Positions 36,276 to 39,787 of a stretch of 39,787 nucleotides of DNA are shown piece after piece (the stretch's first letter is position 1; the number at the start of each line of letters is the position of its first letter). A program made the position numbers and the translations under genes. Source of the DNA: Butyricicoccus sp. (GTDB taxonomy: Bacteria > Bacillota > Clostridia > Oscillospirales > Butyricicoccaceae); NCBI GenBank assembly GCA_017886875.1, contig JAGHIZ010000044.1:1-39787 (forward strand), written 5' to 3'. The notes beneath the pieces are model-generated. The model was not told where the DNA came from, searched no databases, and saw only the letters and a list, made by a program, of their open reading frames with translations.

Positions 36276-38150
36276 ATGAAAAGCTTTACGGAAAAACTCG
36301 AAAGTATCTTGGAGTTTGGAGGAACAAAAAAAGATATACTTTTCTTGATATTTGGTGGTATATCTTTGTTATTAAGCCTTGCCAATATCAATATTTTGCC
36401 GTTTGATATGGCATGGATTGCAATTATTCTTTGTGGTGTGCCAATTATATTAGAGGCTATAATCGGTCTTATAACAGAATTTGATATAAAAGCCGATGTA
36501 CTGGTATCACTTGCACTAATTGCTTCTGTTTTAATAGGCGAGGATTTTGCAGCCGGTGAAGTAGCTTTTATTATGCAGCTCGGTGCATTACTTGAAGATT
36601 TAACCGTTGCAAAAGCTAGGTCTGGTATTGAAAAACTTGTAAAACTTACACCTCAAACAGCAAGGGTTATTTATAACAATGATAATATTGAGATTATTCC
36701 AGCTCAAACTGTAAAAGTTGGTCAAAGGCTTAGAGTGCTCGCAGGAGAAACAATTCCCGTCGATGGCATTATAATATCTGGTCAGACATCTATAAATGAA
36801 GCGGTTATGACTGGTGAGTCTTTGCCAGTGGATAAAACGGTTGGTGATGAGGTTTCAAGCGGCACTGTTAACCAATTTGGTACTTTTGAAATGGAAGCGA
36901 CCAAAGTCGGAGAAGATAGCTCAATACAACGAATGATACGTTTAGTTGAATCTGCCGATGCGGGAAAAGCAAAAATAGTGGGTATGGCGGATAGATGGGC
37001 AACATGGATTGTTGTTATAGCCTTAACCGCTGCTGCACTTACAGGTTTTATCACAAAGGAAATTATAAGAGCTGTAACAATTTTGGTTGTATTTTGTCCA
37101 TGTGCATTAGTGCTTGCCACTCCAACCGCTATAATGGCAGCAATCGGCAACGCAACAAAACATGGTTTTTTAGTTCGTGAAGGTGATGCATTAGAGCGTT
37201 TATCAACCGTTTCCAGTGTTGCATTTGATAAAACAGGCACTCTTACTTATGGTAAACCTGAGGTTATAGATGTGAAAACAACTGGGAATTATACCCAAGA
37301 ACAAATATTTTCATTTGCAGCAGCCGCCGAAGCACTTTCAGAACACCCAATAGGAAAAGCGATTGTAAAAAGCTATAAGCAAAAAAACAATAATAATATA
37401 AAATCTGCAAGTGATTTTTCACTTATTATAGGTAAGGGAATAACAGCCACAGTGGAAAATAAAAAAATAATTGCCGGTAATCAAAAACTTTTATCAGAAA
37501 ATAATATTAAAATGCCAAATAATATAAATAATCAAGCCGATTTTCATTTAAATAATGGCTGTACGGTTATTTATATAGCAATAGATAATAAACTTGCGGG
37601 TTTTATTGTGCTTTCGGATACAATTCGTGAACAAAGCATGGATATGCTTAATAAACTAAAGCAAACAAATGTTAATCCTGTGCTTTTAAGCGGAGATAAT
37701 ATAAACTCCGCTAAAAATATTGCCAATAAACTTAAAATAAATGAGTTTATATCAAATTGTTTGCCAGAAGATAAGCTAAAATATATAAAAGACTATCAAA
37801 AAACAGGCAAAAAAATATGTATGATTGGTGACGGTATAAATGACGCACCAGCACTAAAAATCGCAGATGTCGGCATTGCAATGGGTGGTATAGGCAGTGA
37901 CATAGCGGTTGATGCAGCTGATATTGCTCTGGTAGATGACGAAATTAAAGAACTTCCACATCTACTCAAGCTATCAAAAAAAATGATGAATACTATAAAA
38001 TTAAATTTAGTATTTTCTATGGGATTAAATTTCCTTGCTATTTATTTGGCGATTACAGGAAATATAAATCCTGTTATTGGTGCACTTGTACATAATGCGG
38101 GTTCGGTAGCCGTTATTATAAACTCAGCTTTATTGTTAAAAACTAAATAA
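36276..38150 (+). CDS. P1B-type heavy-metal-translocating ATPase
   Basis: The 624-aa membrane pump has the P-type set: TGES, the membrane metal site CPCALVLATP (Cys274, Cys276), DKTGTLT with phosphorylated Asp318, the P1B His-Pro pair EHPIG (His357), and GDGINDAP (519-525). There is no N-terminal metal-binding (HMA) domain. The last helix carries HNAGSVAVIINS rather than the HDGG-type motif of zinc/cadmium pumps or the MxxSS of classic copper pumps, so the metal is uncertain; the CsoR-like operator favours copper(I) efflux. It starts at ATG behind AAAGGAGG. A terminator follows at 38155. Confidence 0.92.
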   Translation: MKSFTEKLESILEFGGTKKDILFLIFGGISLLLSLANINILPFDMAWIAIILCGVPIILEAIIGLITEFDIKADVLVSLALIASVLIGEDFAAGEVAFIMQLGALLEDLTVAKARSGIEKLVKLTPQTARVIYNNDNIEIIPAQTVKVGQRLRVLAGETIPVDGIIISGQTSINEAVMTGESLPVDKTVGDEVSSGTVNQFGTFEMEATKVGEDSSIQRMIRLVESADAGKAKIVGMADRWATWIVVIALTAAALTGFITKEIIRAVTILVVFCPCALVLATPTAIMAAIGNATKHGFLVREGDALERLSTVSSVAFDKTGTLTYGKPEVIDVKTTGNYTQEQIFSFAAAAEALSEHPIGKAIVKSYKQKNNNNIKSASDFSLIIGKGITATVENKKIIAGNQKLLSENNIKMPNNINNQADFHLNNGCTVIYIAIDNKLAGFIVLSDTIREQSMDMLNKLKQTNVNPVLLSGDNINSAKNIANKLKINEFISNCLPEDKLKYIKDYQKTGKKICMIGDGINDAPALKIADVGIAMGGIGSDIAVDAADIALVDDEIKELPHLLKLSKKMMNTIKLNLVFSMGLNFLAIYLAITGNINPVIGALVHNAGSVAVIINSALLLKTK

Positions 38151-38154
38151 TTAA

Positions 38155-38181
38155 AAAGCATCTTTAACAGGTGCTTTTTTT
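38155..38181 (+). terminator. Intrinsic terminator after the metal ATPase gene
   Basis: AAAGCATC (38155-38162) pairs with GGTGCTTT (38170-38177) around a 7-base loop and runs into a T tract. Confidence 0.85.
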
Positions 38182-38182
38182 G

Positions 38183-38211
38183 TTGACTAAATAATAGTAT
38201 ATTGCTATAAT
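38183..38211 (+). promoter_or_regulatory. Promoter of the ZIP transporter gene
   Basis: TTGACT (38183-38188), 17 bases, then a perfect TATAAT (38206-38211). Confidence 0.88.
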
Positions 38212-38221
38212 AAACAAAAAA

Positions 38222-38237
38222 GTTAACTATCGCTAAC
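38222..38237. promoter_or_regulatory. Metal-repressor-like operator in front of the ZIP gene
   Basis: An imperfect 16-base palindrome (GTTAAC, 4 bases, GCTAAC; 12 of 16 positions symmetric) lies 10 bases after the -10 box. It matches the two sites upstream of the 26-aa gene (39056 and 39092), suggesting one regulator for both. Confidence 0.6.
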
Positions 38238-38253
38238 CAAGGGAGGTTTTATC

Positions 38254-39039
38254 TTGAACAATATACTATTAGCTTTATTTTTAACACTTTTAGCCGGTCT
38301 TAGTACTGCTATTGGTGGTTTAATCTCTATTTTAGCACCAAATACAAACAAAAAAATTTTATCGGCAGCTCTTGGATTTTCTGCCGGTGTTATGATTTAT
38401 GTATCTATGGTAGAGATTTTCTTTAAAGCAGAATCGGCTTTAATATTAGAGCTTGGAATGAAAAACGGTAAAATAATAAATGTTATTTCATTTTTTGCAG
38501 GTATGATTATAATTGCTATAATAGACAGACTTATTCCAAGCGAACAAAACCCACACGAGATTAAAACCGAAGAAAATTACAAGTCAATTAAGTTAATCAG
38601 AATGGGTTTATTTACAGCTCTTGCAATCGCAATTCACAATTTTCCAGAGGGGCTTGCAACTTTTATTTCAGCTATGCAAAGCCCGTCGGTAGCCATACCG
38701 ATAGTTATAGCTATTGCTATTCATAATATACCAGAAGGAATAGCAGTTGCAGTGCCAATTTATCATGCAACAGGTTCTAAATCTAAAGCGTTTAAACTGT
38801 CACTTTTATCTGGTCTTGCAGAACCTTTTGGAGCTATCATAGGTTTTGTTATACTTATGCCTATTATGAATGATATTGTATTTGGGATTATTTTTGCGGC
38901 AGTTGCGGGAATTATGGTATTTATATCAATAGATGAGCTTTTACCCGCAGCAAGAGAATACGGCAAACATCATTTGTCTATTTATGGCATGATATCGGGT
39001 ATGATTGTAATGGCAATAAGTTTGCTTATGTTTGTTTAA
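38254..39039 (+). CDS. zupT: ZIP family metal transporter (ZupT-like)
   Basis: The 261-aa membrane protein has eight or so helices and the two ZIP metal-site motifs: HNFPEG (His128-Glu132) and HNIPEG (His157-Glu161) in consecutive helices. It should import divalent metals; ZupT proteins take zinc, iron and others. The start is TTG at 38254, seven bases after GGGAGG. It has its own promoter, with an operator-like palindrome shared with the downstream small-protein operon, which hints that iron or manganese rather than only zinc is sensed. Confidence 0.92.
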   Translation: MNNILLALFLTLLAGLSTAIGGLISILAPNTNKKILSAALGFSAGVMIYVSMVEIFFKAESALILELGMKNGKIINVISFFAGMIIIAIIDRLIPSEQNPHEIKTEENYKSIKLIRMGLFTALAIAIHNFPEGLATFISAMQSPSVAIPIVIAIAIHNIPEGIAVAVPIYHATGSKSKAFKLSLLSGLAEPFGAIIGFVILMPIMNDIVFGIIFAAVAGIMVFISIDELLPAAREYGKHHLSIYGMISGMIVMAISLLMFV

Positions 39040-39044
39040 ATTTA

Positions 39045-39073
39045 TTGACAATATCGTTAGCAGGTGCTAATAT
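39045..39073 (+). promoter_or_regulatory. Promoter of the small-protein operon
   Basis: TTGACA (39045-39050), 17 bases, then TAATAT (39068-39073). An operator-like palindrome fills the spacer. Confidence 0.8.
39056..39071. promoter_or_regulatory. Operator-like palindrome within the promoter spacer
   Basis: GTTAGC, 4 bases, GCTAAT lies between the -35 and -10 boxes, a classic repressor position, and has the same pattern as 38222 and 39092. Confidence 0.65.
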
Positions 39074-39091
39074 CATATTATAATTTATTTG

Positions 39092-39107
39092 ATTAGCATA
39101 TGCTAAT
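39092..39107. promoter_or_regulatory. Perfect 16-base palindromic operator
   Basis: ATTAGCATATGCTAAT is fully symmetric and lies 18 bases after the -10 box. It is the best copy of the three-site motif RTTARC-N4-GCTAAY. The shape resembles DtxR/MntR-type sites, but the regulator is not in the window. Confidence 0.7.
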
Positions 39108-39135
39108 GCAGTCTATTTAGATAGGAGAGATGTCT

Positions 39136-39216
39136 ATGAAACAACATCGTTTTTGGGCATGGGGTGCTGTTATCTGTATGATTATGGTTATGATTACAGG
39201 TTATAAGCGTAAATAA
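39136..39216 (+). CDS. 26-aa single-helix membrane peptide
   Basis: A short frame MKQHRFWAW, then a hydrophobic run (GAVICMIMVMITG), then YKRK and TAA. It has AGGAGA seven bases before ATG and lies behind a consensus promoter with two operators, so it is very likely translated. The basic ends and single hydrophobic stretch suggest a small membrane protein. It is the first gene ahead of a DUF6110-like protein, so a role in metal transport is likely, perhaps as a small subunit of a transporter. No function can be read from the sequence. Confidence 0.75.
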   Translation: MKQHRFWAWGAVICMIMVMITGYKRK

Positions 39217-39245
39217 ATTTTATTTTTTAAAGGAGAATAAAAAAG

Positions 39246-39503
39246 ATGTATTCAAAATTAGCTTGTTTCGTTGGCGGTGCATTATTTGGTACTGTAGGTG
39301 TAAAATTGCTTTCTAGCAGAGATGCTAAAAAGGCATATGTTCATGCAACTGCTGCATATCTGCGTATGAAGGACACAGCTATGCAAACTGTTACTACTGT
39401 ACAAGAAAATACGGCTGATATTTTAGCAGAAGCTAAGCAGTTAAATGAAGAGCGTTATGCAAGTAAAGCTGAAGATGTAGTGGAGATTGAAAGCGAAGAA
39501 TAA
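39246..39503 (+). CDS. DUF6110-like small membrane-anchored protein
   Basis: The 85-aa protein has an N-terminal hydrophobic Gly-rich segment (residues 5-22, LACFVGGALFGTVGVKLL) followed by SSRDAKKAYVHATAAYLRMKD and a long helical acidic tail. This matches my memory of DUF6110 proteins, which lie beside HMA2-domain proteins and metal P-type ATPases in Clostridia. It starts at ATG after AAAGGAGAA. It is probably co-transcribed with the 26-aa peptide gene and followed by a terminator and then the HMA2-like gene. The biochemical role is unknown. Confidence 0.75.
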   Translation: MYSKLACFVGGALFGTVGVKLLSSRDAKKAYVHATAAYLRMKDTAMQTVTTVQENTADILAEAKQLNEERYASKAEDVVEIESEE

Positions 39504-39532
39504 GAGAGCCGTTTAATCGGCTTTCTTTTTTT
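39504..39532 (+). terminator. Intrinsic terminator or attenuator after the DUF6110-like gene
   Basis: GAGAGCCG (39504-39511) pairs with CGGCTTTC (39518-39525), followed by a T run. It sits right before the ribosome site of the next gene, so it may only reduce transcription into it. Confidence 0.8.
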
Positions 39533-39546
39533 AGGGGAGGACTTAA

Positions 39547-39787
39547 ATGAATGTAAGTATATTGCATGAAATCAAAGGCAGAATGCGTTTTAAAGTCAAG
39601 CAGGATAGAATGACTATAAAACAAGCTGACCTTATTGAAGCATGGTTTGAAAAACAAAAAAATATTGAAAAAGTCGTTGTACATGAAAGAACTTGTTGTG
39701 TAGTAGTTTATTACTCTGGAAAACGTGAGGATTTAATCTCACAGATTAAAAATTTCACATTTGAGTTAGCAAATAAAACAATTACAC
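39547..39787 (+). CDS. HMA2-domain protein, probably start of a metal P-type ATPase (partial)
   Basis: Eighty codons are open to the window edge, starting ATG six bases after GGGGAGG. The sequence (ILHEIKGRMRFKVK, then IEKVVVHERTCCVVVYYSG) has the ferredoxin-like layout of an HMA2 domain without the CxxC metal motif of classic HMA domains. In Clostridia this type usually continues into a P1B ATPase and lies next to a DUF6110 gene, as here. The rest is outside the window, so the ATPase part is inferred. Confidence 0.7.
   Translation, partial: MNVSILHEIKGRMRFKVKQDRMTIKQADLIEAWFEKQKNIEKVVVHERTCCVVVYYSGKREDLISQIKNFTFELANKTIT

Noticed and set aside
36782-37240. 152-codon open frame antisense to the metal ATPase
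   Set aside because: It mirrors conserved ATPase motifs, has no ribosome site and looks like a codon-bias shadow. The same applies to other antisense frames in thiG, PL8 and the giant gene.

Overview
The window looks like a low-GC, anaerobic Clostridia-type Firmicute, probably gut- or animal-associated. The basis is AT-rich DNA with strong GGAGG ribosome sites and consensus TTGACA/TATAAT promoters, an SLH-anchored cell-surface polysaccharide lyase, an anaerobic-type ThiH (radical SAM) thiazole pathway, a GPH-type sugar transporter, LacI and ROK sugar regulators, and small DUF6110/HMA2-type metal proteins. No rRNA, tRNA, CRISPR array or insertion sequence was seen. The species cannot be named from this sequence.

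Layout. (1) 1-5170: a leftward esterase/deacetylase operon (NIF3-like pseudogene, SGNH hydrolase, polysaccharide deacetylase, tributyrin-esterase-like hydrolase, a P-loop kinase running off the edge). At about 3960 it abuts a rightward GPH sugar-transporter pseudogene. Both genes lack their 5' ends there, so a deletion seems to have removed a divergent promoter region. (2) 5173-11344: LacI regulator, then a leftward pentose/deoxyhexose operon (xylulokinase, DUF4867 cupin-like protein, fucose/arabinose-isomerase-family protein), then a ROK regulator. (3) 11565-14687: a secreted family-8 polysaccharide lyase with three SLH domains, divergent from the ROK gene across a shared control region. (4) 14720-18190: thiSFGH-tenI operon for the thiamine thiazole moiety, behind a leader with a terminator and a competing hairpin but no recognisable TPP aptamer. 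(5) 18215-19729: an ECF sigma factor with a likely self-recognised promoter, overlapping a single-pass membrane protein that is probably its anti-sigma factor.

(6) 19787-35527 is the most unusual part: five tightly packed leftward genes. In transcription order they are a Hint-domain protein (482 aa), an FN3-like/SLBB-like protein (710 aa), an unrecognised protein (889 aa), a ComEC-like metallo-beta-lactamase-fold protein (482 aa) and a 2664-aa beta-rich protein with a LysM-like segment. None shows a signal peptide or membrane helix, and the DNA is locally very AT-rich. I do not know a described system with this composition. It is the best candidate here for an undescribed multi-protein assembly.

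(7) 35906-39787: metal homeostasis. A CsoR-type repressor, a P1B metal ATPase behind a consensus promoter overlapped by a CsoR-like operator, a ZIP transporter, a 26-aa membrane peptide, a DUF6110-like protein and the start of an HMA2-like protein. Three similar palindromes (RTTARC-N4-GCTAAY) in front of the ZIP gene and the small-protein operon suggest a second metal regulator, possibly DtxR/MntR-like and encoded elsewhere.
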